Source: Rhodoferax lithotrophicus (GTDB taxonomy: Bacteria; Pseudomonadota; Gammaproteobacteria; Burkholderiales; Burkholderiaceae_C). From it: DNA of 64,000 bases. Below the pieces are notes generated by a model, which was given only the letters and a program-made list of their open reading frames with translations, made no database searches and had not been told where the DNA came from. Positions 27,223-36,889 of this stretch are shown here, piece after piece (within the stretch, counting starts at the first letter, position 1; every line of letters starts with the position of its first letter). Location of the stretch: contig NZ_AP024238.1 in the NCBI RefSeq assembly GCF_019973615.1, positions 1,054,001 through 1,118,000 on the forward strand, given 5' to 3'. Both the position numbers and the translations under genes were made by a program.

Positions 27223-29829
27223 ATGTCCAAACTTCAGCCCCAGAACCCGCCCCCAGCCAAGCCGGCGCATGGCCGCACGGATGAGGCCGCTGGCGACAGC
27301 GTCATCGGCCACTTCCGCCCGCGCATCACCTTGCTGACGCTGGACCGTGGTCATGGGCTGCTGGGCCTCAAACCCCAGGGCAAGCTGGGCCCGCGCGGCG
27401 ACAGCGTGACCCTGGCCCAGTTTGACTGGCTGTACCACACCGATGCCGGCCACCGCTGGCAAACCCCGGCCCCTGACTCGATCCTGAACAGCCGCCCGCC
27501 AATGGTGGAGGAGCTGTATGACACCGGCGGCCCGCTGGTGCACATGCAGCGCAACCTGCCCGCCGAGGCCGATGCCATGGATCGGGTGTGGGACATGGGC
27601 TTTGTGCCGGTGGCCGAAGAAACTTTTCAGTGGCGTAGCCGCCAGCACAAACCGGCGCTGGGCCCGGTGTGGACGCTGGCGCAAGAGGCGTTTTTTGGTG
27701 ACTTCTGGGCCGACCAGATTCCGCTGCTGCAAGCCCAGGGCTGGGCGGTGCAGGTCAAACCCGGCTTTGCCCACGAAAGTGTGCCGGTGCAGCGCTGGCG
27801 CTTGGTGCTCAGCCCCGACACCGGCGAGGTGCTGAGCCAAGAGCTGGACAGCCCGCTGGTGAAACCCGCACGCGGCGTGGAAAAGCTGCAACTGCCCGAG
27901 CGCGAAGGGGCCTGGCTGCTGAGCCTGGGCATTGAGATCGACGGCGAGACGCTGGACTTGGCCCCCATGCTGGCCGACCTGCTGCGCCGCGATGCCCGCT
28001 GGCTCAACGCAGCACAGTTGGCCGCTATTGACGACCTGGCCATCATCTCGCTGCGTGCCCCTGGCGGCAAACGCATCGACGCACCGGCGGCCCCGCTCAA
28101 AGCCATCATCAGCGCCACGCTCGACCTGCTGACCGACCCGGCACGCCAGCAACACCAGGGCCCGCTGCACCTGGGCGCGTGGGAGGCGCGGCGGCTTGAT
28201 GCCTTGCGGGCCAGCCTGCTGGAAACCCAGCGCGTCGGCCTGCACAACGCCTGGCAATTGGAGGGCGAACAGGGTCTGGCCAGCCTGGCCCAGCGCCTGA
28301 AAAACCATGGCCCACCGCCAGCGCTGGCTGCACCCGCTGGCCTGCGCGTGCAACTGCGCCCCTACCAGCTCGAAGGCCTGGCCTGGCTGCAATACCTGCG
28401 TACGCACCACCTGGGCGGCATCCTGGCCGACGACATGGGTCTGGGCAAAACCGCCCAGGCTCTGGCCCATGTGCTGACCGAGAAACACGCCGGGCGGCTG
28501 GACTTGCCGGTGCTGGTGGTGTTGCCCACCTCGCTGATCTTCAACTGGCAGCTTGAGGCCCAGCGCATGGCCCCGGATTTGCGCCTGCTCACCCTTCAGG
28601 GGCCGCAGCGCGAGGACTTGTTTGCCAGCATGCCGCAGCACGACCTGGTGCTGACCACCTACCCGCTGTTGTGGCGCGACCTGGATGCGCTGGCCGCGCA
28701 GCCCTTTTACCTGGTCATTCTGGACGAGGCGCAGATGGTGAAAAACGCCGCCAGCCGCAGCGCCCGCGCCTTGCGGCGCCTGCGCACCTGCCACAGCCTG
28801 TGCCTGACCGGCACGCCGATGGAAAACCACCTGGGCGAACTGTGGGCGCAGTTTGACTGGCTGATGCCGGGTTTTCTGGGCGACTCGCGCCAGTTTGCCG
28901 CCCACTGGCGCAAGCCGATTGAGGAAAACGGCGAAACCCTGCGTGCCGCTCTGCTGGCGCAGCGCGTGCGGCCTTTCATCCTGCGCCGGCGCAAGCAAGA
29001 CGTGGCCAGCGAGTTGCCACCGCGCACCGAAGTCATCCAGCGTGTGCAGTTGCAGGGCCAGCAGCGCGAGCTGTATGAGAGTGTGCGCGTGGCCGCCGAC
29101 AAGCAAGTGCGCCGGGTGCTGCAACGCCAGAGCTTTGACGGTGCGCAGATCAGCATCCTGGACGCGCTGCTCAAGCTGCGCCAGGTGTGCTGCGACCCGC
29201 ATCTGGTCAAGGGAAGCAAGCCCGCTGAGAACATCGAACGCGCCAAGCTGGAGCTGCTGGCCGACATGCTGCCCGAGCTGGTGGCAGAAGGTCGCCGCGT
29301 GCTGGTGTTCTCGCAGTTCACCGAGCTGCTGGCGCTGGTTGCCGAGCAACTGCAGGCGCTGCAGCTGCCGTTTTTGAGCCTCACCGGCCAAACCCCGCCC
29401 AAGGAACGTGGCAGCGTGGTGCAACGCTTTCAGGCACAAGAAGTGCCGGTGTTGTTGCTCAGCCTGAAAGCCGGTGGCATCGGCCTGAACCTGACCGCCG
29501 CCGACACGGTGATCCACATGGACCCCTGGTGGAACCCGGCCGTGCAAGAGCAGGCCACTGCCCGTGCCCACCGCATTGGCCAGGATCAGCCGGTGTTTGT
29601 CTACACGCTGGTGGTGCAAGGCAGCATTGAGGAACGTATGCTGGAATTGCAGGCCCGCAAACTGGCGCTGACCAACAGCGTGCTGGGGCACGACGTGGCT
29701 GGTGCGCTGAAGTTTGACGAAGCCGACCTGAACGCCTTGCTGGCCCCACTGGACTTTTTGGCGGCCACCGCCCAGACCCCCGAGCAAGCGGCGCGGCGCT
29801 GGGGGCGCACCGGCCGCCGTTCAACGTAA
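27223..29829 (+). CDS. SNF2-family DEAD/DEAH-box helicase
   Basis: This 868-residue protein has a complete SWI2/SNF2 motor in its C-terminal half: motif I in DDMGLGKTAQ near residue 405, motif II LDEAQMVKN near 502, motif III LTGTPMEN, and motif VI ATARAHRIGQ near 780. The first 370 residues are a family-specific N-terminal region. It would translocate on double-stranded DNA and perhaps remodel protein-DNA complexes, as for bacterial HepA-like proteins. No methylase or nuclease lies next to it, so a defence role is not suggested. Confidence 0.88.
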   Translation: MSKLQPQNPPPAKPAHGRTDEAAGDSVIGHFRPRITLLTLDRGHGLLGLKPQGKLGPRGDSVTLAQFDWLYHTDAGHRWQTPAPDSILNSRPPMVEELYDTGGPLVHMQRNLPAEADAMDRVWDMGFVPVAEETFQWRSRQHKPALGPVWTLAQEAFFGDFWADQIPLLQAQGWAVQVKPGFAHESVPVQRWRLVLSPDTGEVLSQELDSPLVKPARGVEKLQLPEREGAWLLSLGIEIDGETLDLAPMLADLLRRDARWLNAAQLAAIDDLAIISLRAPGGKRIDAPAAPLKAIISATLDLLTDPARQQHQGPLHLGAWEARRLDALRASLLETQRVGLHNAWQLEGEQGLASLAQRLKNHGPPPALAAPAGLRVQLRPYQLEGLAWLQYLRTHHLGGILADDMGLGKTAQALAHVLTEKHAGRLDLPVLVVLPTSLIFNWQLEAQRMAPDLRLLTLQGPQREDLFASMPQHDLVLTTYPLLWRDLDALAAQPFYLVILDEAQMVKNAASRSARALRRLRTCHSLCLTGTPMENHLGELWAQFDWLMPGFLGDSRQFAAHWRKPIEENGETLRAALLAQRVRPFILRRRKQDVASELPPRTEVIQRVQLQGQQRELYESVRVAADKQVRRVLQRQSFDGAQISILDALLKLRQVCCDPHLVKGSKPAENIERAKLELLADMLPELVAEGRRVLVFSQFTELLALVAEQLQALQLPFLSLTGQTPPKERGSVVQRFQAQEVPVLLLSLKAGGIGLNLTAADTVIHMDPWWNPAVQEQATARAHRIGQDQPVFVYTLVVQGSIEERMLELQARKLALTNSVLGHDVAGALKFDEADLNALLAPLDFLAATAQTPEQAARRWGRTGRRST

Positions 29830-29910
29830 GCCGTTGCGGATGGAGTGCAACACTGCACCAGCAGCTTGTGGTGCTATCCCCAATAGCCTTGGGTCAACGG
29901 GCGTTCTTTG

Positions 29911-30852
29911 TCAGTTGGAATCACTTGTGCTTGGCATGCAGTTTTCTGCCAAAGATGATTCTTCTGCTGTACGCAATGTCGGCACCGACATCAGTTGACC
30001 GCGTAAAGTTTGGATAAGCAAGCGTCCGCAATGGGTGTTGAGAACTTGGGCCCGCTCTATTTTCTCTGAAGAACCTTCCCGAAAGCGGATGGTGCGATAG
30101 GGCGAAGACACTTCAGTGGAGCCTGTATTGACATCATTTAATGCAATGTTGAGGGATTCAGCGACAAGTTGTGCACTTTCATCCTTTAGCTTTTCGCCAT
30201 TGTTGTTGCTCCAATAGGCCAATGGGTCTTCTACTTCTTTGACCCCAGACACCACGCGGATGGTTTTTTGATAATGGGCCGTTTGTGCGGCTCCCGGAGA
30301 TTCCATGTCAATCGTGTTGTCAAGGATGATCGCTTTTTGATCCTGTGTGAATGAAAAAACAGGAACATTCTTAAGCGTGTTGCGCTGACCCGTATGGTCC
30401 GCTTGCTCAAGTAGGCCCACGCGCGAACGGAGGGCTGATTTTTTCAACGCTCGCTGCATCAAATCATGCGTATCGAAATGATCAAGGGCATTTTGATAGG
30501 GCAATAACACCTTGTTCGCTTCAGCTTGCAGCTTTTCCTTTTGCTCATTTTTGGCGGACTCAATGAGCACACCATGGGTAATCACTGCCGCCAAAAAGCC
30601 AATGGCGTTGGGTGCTGGATAGAGGATGGCGTTGCCGTTGGTCCCTGCCTGATCAAAACCGACGACCCCACGATAGTTCACTTTTTCATTCGTCGGGAGC
30701 AGCAGACTCCAATTCACGGCAGGTGGCATCGTCTCAACCGCAGGTTTTGCCAATGGGACGACATCATCTGCCACCACGATCACAGGCGCCAGCAGCGAGA
30801 TTGCGCCGACGCCCAGCGAGATCAATGACTTAGCCGTTGACAGCCAGGTCAT
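29911..30852 (-). CDS. Exported protein of unknown function
   Basis: This 313-residue protein has an N-terminal hydrophobic signal (about residues 10-28, ending VIVVADD). The rest is soluble with a helical, charged middle part (ESAKNEQKEKLQAEANKVLL) that may form a coiled coil. It overlaps the upstream lipoprotein gene by 4 bp, so the two are translated together and probably act together at the envelope. I do not recognise the family. Confidence 0.65.
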   Translation of the reverse strand: MTWLSTAKSLISLGVGAISLLAPVIVVADDVVPLAKPAVETMPPAVNWSLLLPTNEKVNYRGVVGFDQAGTNGNAILYPAPNAIGFLAAVITHGVLIESAKNEQKEKLQAEANKVLLPYQNALDHFDTHDLMQRALKKSALRSRVGLLEQADHTGQRNTLKNVPVFSFTQDQKAIILDNTIDMESPGAAQTAHYQKTIRVVSGVKEVEDPLAYWSNNNGEKLKDESAQLVAESLNIALNDVNTGSTEVSSPYRTIRFREGSSEKIERAQVLNTHCGRLLIQTLRGQLMSVPTLRTAEESSLAENCMPSTSDSN

Positions 30853-31631
30853 TGGGCAGTTTTCGGTGATGTAGCCACACCCTCGATAACCTGACTGGAA
30901 GGTGCCAATGCAACCTTATTCACTACCTTGACACCGTCCACGAAGGGTTGCAGAAACTGGTCTTTGCCAATCTCCAGGTATTGAAAATAGGCATTGGTCA
31001 GACCTGGGAATTTTGGTGGTTCGTCCCATGCCTGATCTGTGCTCTTGGTCACATGAATGGGTTGATACCAATCGTAAGTATTGGTCTTCAAATTGACGAT
31101 GTACCCAAGCCCTGCAAATACGCCTTTGGGGTCACTGGTGGGTATGTAGCCAGAATAAGTACGCTCAAAGCCAATCCTGGTGATGTCGATGACCAACAGC
31201 TTGTCAATCTGGTGCTTGCGCTGTAGGCTGGAAAAGTCCTTCTTGGCAATGTTGGGGCCTTGGGTCGAGAAATCTGGCAATGCCTTGAGATCCACATCCT
31301 CTTCAATCAGTGTGACTACGGTGCCGTTCTTGCGTAATAAACGGCTGACCTCGTTTTTCAATTGAGGCAAATCTTCGTTCGGCAGTGTGGCGGCATGAGT
31401 CGTCAGCTTTGAGTTCATGCCACTCGCAACAGCCATGCAAAGTAGACAATCTGCGCCGAGTAGATAGGTGTCAGTTTTCGGAAGCGCGGTCATGACGACT
31501 CCAATTCGACCCGCTTGCGTGTCAATGGAGTTGGGGGTGAGCGCTACGGGCATCTGATTGACCGTGGCACAACCGCTGGCGAGGACTGCGAAGGCAGCAA
31601 GAATGAGGTTGAAGCGAATTTTGATTTTCAT
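30849..31631 (-). CDS. Lipoprotein of unknown function
   Basis: This 260-residue protein has a lipobox LASGC (Cys at about residue 21) after MKIKIRFNLILAAFAVL. The body has KLLVIDITRIGFERTYSGYI and GLGYIVNLKTNTYDWY, resembling bacterial lipoproteins that form a beta-layer domain at the outer membrane, but I cannot name the family. It is the first gene of a two-gene operon with the exported protein at 29911. Confidence 0.7.
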   Translation of the reverse strand: MKIKIRFNLILAAFAVLASGCATVNQMPVALTPNSIDTQAGRIGVVMTALPKTDTYLLGADCLLCMAVASGMNSKLTTHAATLPNEDLPQLKNEVSRLLRKNGTVVTLIEEDVDLKALPDFSTQGPNIAKKDFSSLQRKHQIDKLLVIDITRIGFERTYSGYIPTSDPKGVFAGLGYIVNLKTNTYDWYQPIHVTKSTDQAWDEPPKFPGLTNAYFQYLEIGKDQFLQPFVDGVKVVNKVALAPSSQVIEGVATSPKTAQ

Positions 31632-31887
31632 ATCCCTGAGATTTGTAAAGTGAGATGGTTTGATATATAGCCGAATCAGACCCCATAGGGTTCCTTTTTG
31701 GCGCGAAGAGTATAGACGTGTGTGAGCAAGTCAAAACCCCTGTCCAAAGTCCATCATCCTTTGGGTGCTTCACTTGAGATTTGGAATTTGACACCCCAAA
31801 ACCTGTCGCGCACCCAGGCGCACCAGAAGCCGGGCGTGATGTCTACACTTCAGGCCTCAAAAAATCTTTCATTCGCTGGCACACCCC

Positions 31888-32679
31888 ATGGCTCTACTGA
31901 TCATTGATGCGATGAACATCATCCGGCGCATTCACGAGGCGGTTCCCGGCCCGGAGAGTGAAGAGCGGGTGGCTGACACCGTGGCCTCCAGCCTGGCTTC
32001 TTTCCGGCGTGCGCTCAAAACCCACCGACCGACCCATGCCGTGGCGGTGTTTGACCACGGTGGCCGTACCTGGAAGCATGATCTTTATGCACCCTACCAG
32101 GCGCATCGCCAACCCATGCCGGAACTGCTAAAAGGCGGTGTGCGGACCATCCAGCAAGCGTTGGCGGGACTGGGCTTGCACTGGATCGCCATTGCCGGCA
32201 TTGAGGCAGACGATGCCATTGCCACGCTGGTTGAGAAGTGGTGCAAGGCGAGTGTGGAGCCCGTCATCATCCTGTCGACCGACAAGGATTTTTTGCAGCT
32301 GCTGAACGATCAGGTCGGCATTTACGACCACTTCAAGGGGCGCTGGCGGGATGCCGCCTATGTGCAGGAAAAGTTTGGTGTCACACCGGCACAAATGGGT
32401 GATTTGCTGGCGCTGATGGGCGATGCCGCTGATGGCATTCCGGGGGTGGACAAGGTGGGTGCCAAAACCGCCGCCGGGCTGCTGCGTATCAACGGCAATC
32501 TGGATCGGGTGATCTCCAACGCTGACAAGGTGAGCGGGCAAGTGGGGGTGAACCTGCGCAAAGGGGTGGAGCTGGCGCGGTTGTCCCGGCGGTTGGTGTC
32601 CTTCAAGACCGATGTGCCGCTGGGGCTGACCTGGCGGATGCTTGCGCAGCCGGGGCGGGAAGTTGATGATAGCTATTGA
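31888..32679 (+). CDS. 5'-3' exonuclease (FEN/PolI N-domain-like)
   Basis: This 263-residue protein is a stand-alone version of the 5'-3' exonuclease domain of DNA polymerase I. The acidic metal ligands appear in LIIDAMNIIRR, GIEADDAIATL and LSTDKDFLQLL; the helix-hairpin-helix is in GIPGVDKVGAKTAAGLL. The role would be removing RNA primers or flaps. It lies alone; a dispersed repeat begins at its 3' end. Confidence 0.88.
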   Translation: MALLIIDAMNIIRRIHEAVPGPESEERVADTVASSLASFRRALKTHRPTHAVAVFDHGGRTWKHDLYAPYQAHRQPMPELLKGGVRTIQQALAGLGLHWIAIAGIEADDAIATLVEKWCKASVEPVIILSTDKDFLQLLNDQVGIYDHFKGRWRDAAYVQEKFGVTPAQMGDLLALMGDAADGIPGVDKVGAKTAAGLLRINGNLDRVISNADKVSGQVGVNLRKGVELARLSRRLVSFKTDVPLGLTWRMLAQPGREVDDSY

Positions 32680-32726
32680 TTAAATAGCTACTGACGCTTT
32701 ATTCATAAGCACCAGAGGCCTAAAAT
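32672..32726 (+). repeat. Dispersed intergenic repeat
   Basis: This copy reads AATAGCTACTGACGCTTTAT and ends AGCACCAGAGGCCTAAAA. It starts at the stop codon of the exonuclease gene and fills the gap to the convergent dioxygenase gene. Confidence 0.65.
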
Positions 32727-32744
32727 ATCTCCATAAACCTGTGT

Positions 32745-33569
32745 TTAACCGAAGGCGAATGCTGACAGGGTGGTTTCCATCACCCGGTCTGAAAACACCT
32801 TGCGGCCAGCGTCCTTGCCAGCCGCACCGGCCACGGTCATCAGCGGGATCAGGTGTTCTTCTGCACGTGGCGGATGGCACTGCCGGGCACCAGGTGCCTG
32901 CTCCCAGTTTGTCAACAAGCGCTCGCGTTCTTGCGGGCTGGACCCGACAGCGTGGGTCAACCAATCGTCGAAGGCATCCGACACCGGCCCGTATGGCGGA
33001 TGGCCATAGGCACGCATATTGTGAAAACTCATGCCGCTGCCGATGATCAGCACATCCTGATCGCGCAGCGTTTCCAGTGCCCGGCCAGCCGCCAAATGTT
33101 GCGCCGGGTCCAGTGACGTATGCAGTGAGAGTTGCACCACTGGAATGTTGGCCTCTGGAAAGATCAGTTTGAGTGGTATGAACATGCCGTGATCAAAACC
33201 GCGTTCGGCATTGGCACCGCTGGCAATGCCTGCCGCCGTGAGCATTTTCACGATCTGGTCGGCCAGTGCCGGGGCGCCTGGCGCGGGGTATTTCAGTTCG
33301 TAGGTATGGGCCGGAAAACCGGAATAGTTATAAACCAGTTTCGGTTGCGCAGCGCTGGTCACCGCAAAGTGGGGCTCCAACCAGTGCGCTGACACCATCA
33401 CGATGGCTTTGGGCGTACGCGGCAATGTCGTGGCGACATGCTTCAAAAAATCAGCCATGCGGTTCCAGGCATCCGGTGGATTCCAGTCCATGAAAAAGCA
33501 GGGGCCACCACCGTGGGGGATGAACCAGGTGGGCATTTTGGCGCTGGGACTTGTGGGTGGGTGGGTCAT
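32745..33569 (-). CDS. Class III extradiol dioxygenase (4,5-DOPA dioxygenase-like)
   Basis: This 274-residue protein belongs to the LigB/YgiD family of non-haem iron dioxygenases, which open catechol rings. An iron histidine is seen in FIPHGGGPCFF, with others likely in VSAHWLEP, GFDHGMFIPL and GMSFHNMRAYG. YgiD-type proteins act on DOPA in vitro; the physiological substrate is unknown. The start MTHPPTS at 33569 has GGAAGG upstream; 20 further in-frame codons lack family similarity. Confidence 0.82.
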   Translation of the reverse strand: MTHPPTSPSAKMPTWFIPHGGGPCFFMDWNPPDAWNRMADFLKHVATTLPRTPKAIVMVSAHWLEPHFAVTSAAQPKLVYNYSGFPAHTYELKYPAPGAPALADQIVKMLTAAGIASGANAERGFDHGMFIPLKLIFPEANIPVVQLSLHTSLDPAQHLAAGRALETLRDQDVLIIGSGMSFHNMRAYGHPPYGPVSDAFDDWLTHAVGSSPQERERLLTNWEQAPGARQCHPPRAEEHLIPLMTVAGAAGKDAGRKVFSDRVMETTLSAFAFG

Positions 33570-33805
33570 GTTTCTGAGTCCTTCCGTTGGAAATGAAAGT
33601 GGCGTTGGATGGAAGTGTGGGCTCTGCAACCTGCCGATGGTGCATGAACACCCACAGTATCAGTCAAGCGCCGAGCAAGCGGGCATTCGTCGGACAAGAC
33701 GCTAGGCAGCGCGATAGGGGGTGCCAGTTTGCCTGTGGCTGAGCAGATTGCCAGAAAGTGCGTGTGCAACGCACGAAACTCAATCTTTAGCTACCATTTC
33801 CAACC

Positions 33806-35620
33806 ATGGAACACACACCTGCCTGGCTGATCAGCAGCTTCATTTACCTCAGTGCTGCGGTCATTGCTGTACCGCTCAGCAAAGCGCTGGGACTGGGTTC
33901 GATCATTGGCTATTTGGTTGCCGGTATTGCCATTGGCCCGTGGGGATTGGGCTTGGTAAGCGACGTGCAGGAAATTCTGCATTTTGCCGAATTTGGTGTG
34001 GTGCTGATGCTATTTTTGGTGGGGTTGGAACTCGAACCCCATCGTCTTTGGAGTTTGCGGCGGCCTATTTTTGGCTGGGGCAGCGCGCAGGTGATGGGCT
34101 GTGCACTGGTATTAACTGCGGTGGCCATGGGCTTGGGTGTGGACTGGCGCACGGCACTGGTTGGCGGATTGGGGTTGGCACTCTCCAGCACGGCGATTGC
34201 TCTGCAGGTGATGGGGGAGCGCAATTTGCTGCCAACGACCGGTGGGCAATCGTCGTTTGCGATTTTGCTGTTTCAGGATGTGGCGGCCATTCCAATTCTG
34301 GCGCTGCTGCCACTGCTGGGTGTTGTCTCAGCGTCAACGGGTTCACCCGTCATAGTGGGTAAAGAGTTTGAGGCGCTGAAAATAGTAGCCGTCATCGCGG
34401 GGATTGTGCTGGGTGGGCGATTGGCTTTGCGCCCCATGTTTCGCTGGATTGCGCGCTCCAACACGCCAGAGATATTCACAGCCGCCGCACTGTTGTTGGT
34501 GGTGGGCACGGCCGCACTCATGCAATGGGTGGGGCTGTCGATGGCGTTGGGCGCATTTCTTGCGGGTGTGCTGCTGGCTGAAAGTGAGTATCGCCGTGAG
34601 TTGGAAACCGACCTTGAACCGTTCAAGGGCCTGTTGCTCGGCTTGTTTTTTATTGCCGTGGGAATGAGCATTGATTTTGGTGTTTTGCTCGCTTCACCCG
34701 GACTGATGGCGGCTGTGGTGGTCGGGTTTCTGGCGGTCAAAAGTGCGGTTATTTTTTCGCTTGCGCGCATGATGAAGTTGCCATATCAGGAGCGCCCGGT
34801 CTTTACGCTGCTGCTTGCGCAAGGTGGTGAATTTGCGTTTGTGGTGTTTCAGTCAGCGGCTTCAGTGAATGCCATTGCGGCCCAGACGGCTTCACTGCTG
34901 ATTGGCGCGGTGGTGGTTTCGATGCTGGCCAGCCCGCTGATTCTGGTTGCCATGGATCGACTGCTCATGCCACGTTATGTGCATTGTGGCGTTCCTGTCG
35001 TTGATGAGATTTCTGAGCCGCAAAGCGCGCCGATCATCATTGCTGGTTTTGGGCGCTACGGCCAAATCATCTCACGGGTTCTACTGGCGCAGGGTATTGC
35101 TGTGACCGTACTGGATCATGATGCCGAGATGATTGAAGTGGCGCGCAAATTCGGCTACCGCGTGTTTTATGGCGATGCCACGCGGTTGGATCTGCTGCGC
35201 ACCGCAGGTGCTGAGCGCGCCAGGATTTTTGTCGTGGCCGTCGACGATGTGGAGCAGTCCCTGAAAATGGTGGACTTGGTTCAAGCCCACTTTCCACAAT
35301 TGCAAATTGTGGCCCGGGCACGCGATGTGACCCACTGGAACAAGCTGCGCGACCGCAACATCATGTTGGTTGAGCGCGAACTCTTTGAGTCCAGCCTGCG
35401 CAGTGCGCGCAGCGTGCTTGAGCTATTGGGCTTAGATCCAGATGCAGCCTTGCAGAGCACCCTGCGTTTTCGCCAGCACAACCTTGAACTGTTTGAAAAA
35501 CTGCATCCGCATTACAAAGACAGTGCCAAGATGATTGCAGTCATCAAGCAAGGGCGTCAGCAACTGGAAGAGCAGATGGCACAGGAGCGCCAGGCGCAAC
35601 AAGAACTCAAGCCAAAGTGA
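33806..35620 (+). CDS. Kef-type K+/H+ antiporter (CPA2) with TrkA-N domain
   Basis: This 604-residue inner-membrane protein has about 12 transmembrane segments (residues 7-390, sodium/hydrogen exchanger fold, with GVVLMLFLVGLELEP). A cytoplasmic Rossmann RCK/TrkA-N domain starts at about residue 408 (IIIAGFGRYGQIISRVLLAQ, then DHDAEMIE). It resembles KefB/KefC in layout. A charged, glutamine-rich tail ends the protein. Glutathione gating cannot be judged from sequence alone, and no KefF/KefG partner is adjacent. Confidence 0.9.
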   Translation: MEHTPAWLISSFIYLSAAVIAVPLSKALGLGSIIGYLVAGIAIGPWGLGLVSDVQEILHFAEFGVVLMLFLVGLELEPHRLWSLRRPIFGWGSAQVMGCALVLTAVAMGLGVDWRTALVGGLGLALSSTAIALQVMGERNLLPTTGGQSSFAILLFQDVAAIPILALLPLLGVVSASTGSPVIVGKEFEALKIVAVIAGIVLGGRLALRPMFRWIARSNTPEIFTAAALLLVVGTAALMQWVGLSMALGAFLAGVLLAESEYRRELETDLEPFKGLLLGLFFIAVGMSIDFGVLLASPGLMAAVVVGFLAVKSAVIFSLARMMKLPYQERPVFTLLLAQGGEFAFVVFQSAASVNAIAAQTASLLIGAVVVSMLASPLILVAMDRLLMPRYVHCGVPVVDEISEPQSAPIIIAGFGRYGQIISRVLLAQGIAVTVLDHDAEMIEVARKFGYRVFYGDATRLDLLRTAGAERARIFVVAVDDVEQSLKMVDLVQAHFPQLQIVARARDVTHWNKLRDRNIMLVERELFESSLRSARSVLELLGLDPDAALQSTLRFRQHNLELFEKLHPHYKDSAKMIAVIKQGRQQLEEQMAQERQAQQELKPK

Positions 35621-35683
35621 GAGGGCCACATGAGCCGTTCACATGTCGCCCAGAAGCCCAAGGTCGGTTTGACGGGGAGTGCA

Positions 35684-36733
35684 TCAGCGCTCAAAACTGC
35701 AGCGATATTCACCGGGACGGGTTCCGGTCCATTTCTTGAATGCGCGATGAAAGGCGCTGCTTTCGGCAAAACCCAATTCAGCGGCAATGTCCGAAATGCT
35801 CAGCTGGGTGTCGCTGAGTAATGAAATGGCGAGGTCCCGGCGCAATTCGTCCATGATGGAGCGGTAGGACTCACCCTCGTCGTCCAGTCGTCTGCGCAGT
35901 GTTGCCGAGGACGAGTGAAGCTGATGGGCCAGGGTCTCAAAATCGGGCCATGCTGCGGGATGCCATTGCCGCAAGCGGCGGCGGATTTTGGCAGAAAGGC
36001 TGGCGCTGTTTTTGTACTTGACCAGGAAGTTGGCTGGCGCACTGCGAAGAAATTCCTTCATGCTGCGCTCATTCTGGATATTCGCCATATCCAGATAGCT
36101 GGCCGGAAAACTGAGGCTGCAATGTGCCTGATTGAAGTGAAGGTTTTGGGAAAACAGGATTTTCCATTCGTCGATAAACGCTGGCTCGGCACAACAAAAG
36201 TCAGCCTTGGAGAGCGGAATTCGTCGCCCCACAATCCAGCAGGCCAAGCCGTGCAGGATGATCATGTAGGTGCCATACGCGAAGGCCCGTCTGGATGTTG
36301 CCGGGCTGTTGTCCCCGGGTTGGGTGATCCTGGGGACATCTTTCAACACAATCTGGGCCAGATCCCCTTCGCGTGACAACTCTCCAGCAAGATCGTCAAG
36401 CACCAGTCGCAAGAACCGCATGGCGCGGAGCAAGGCCCGCTCCAGGGTGTTGCTGTGAATGACCGCGTGGCAAAGCAGCGTAAAGCTGCCGGCTTTCATG
36501 CGGTGACTGTCCATGCCGAAAAATTCGTCGTCGAGGGTTTGCGCAATCAGATGCCAAAGTGCGCCGTAATGCCGCGACGACACCCTGGCGTGTGGTGAAG
36601 CCAGCAGCTCGGGGGAGATACCGACTTGCCTGAGCAAGGCATTGGGGTCCAGGCCTTGGTTGCGAATACATGCCAAGGCCTCATGGACAAAACAAATGGA
36701 GATGCTGCCTTTTTCAGAGATTGGGGTGTCCAT
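35684..36733 (-). CDS. AraC-family transcriptional regulator
   Basis: This 349-residue protein has an N-terminal Arabinose_bd-type (PF12625) sensor (GISPELLASPHARVSSRHYG, SFTLLCHAVIHSNTLERALL). An AraC helix-turn-helix occupies the last 100 residues (LSISDIAAELGFAESSAFHR and AFKKWTGTRPGEYR). It is divergent from the acyl-CoA operon at 36890 and probably controls it. The start is uncertain: ATG at 36733 is chosen from the domain border, but the frame is open to an ATG at 36844. Confidence 0.88.
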   Translation of the reverse strand: MDTPISEKGSISICFVHEALACIRNQGLDPNALLRQVGISPELLASPHARVSSRHYGALWHLIAQTLDDEFFGMDSHRMKAGSFTLLCHAVIHSNTLERALLRAMRFLRLVLDDLAGELSREGDLAQIVLKDVPRITQPGDNSPATSRRAFAYGTYMIILHGLACWIVGRRIPLSKADFCCAEPAFIDEWKILFSQNLHFNQAHCSLSFPASYLDMANIQNERSMKEFLRSAPANFLVKYKNSASLSAKIRRRLRQWHPAAWPDFETLAHQLHSSSATLRRRLDDEGESYRSIMDELRRDLAISLLSDTQLSISDIAAELGFAESSAFHRAFKKWTGTRPGEYRCSFER

Positions 36734-36889
36734 CTCAGGAAGTTTACTGGTCGATGGCAAATTCTTGCAATCAAGTTGAGCGATTTTGGCATTGAGTGCG
36801 CCGGGCGAGCGTCTTAAAGTTCCGCCGGAACCGGTCGTCTCCATCAGGAACGACCAACTTCACATGAACAACAACCAGGAGTGAGACCT

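Noticed and set aside
27205..29787. 860-codon minus-strand open frame across the SNF2 gene
   Set aside because: It is antisense to a gene with complete helicase motifs; the composition (Gln, His, Leu-rich) is typical of antisense frames.
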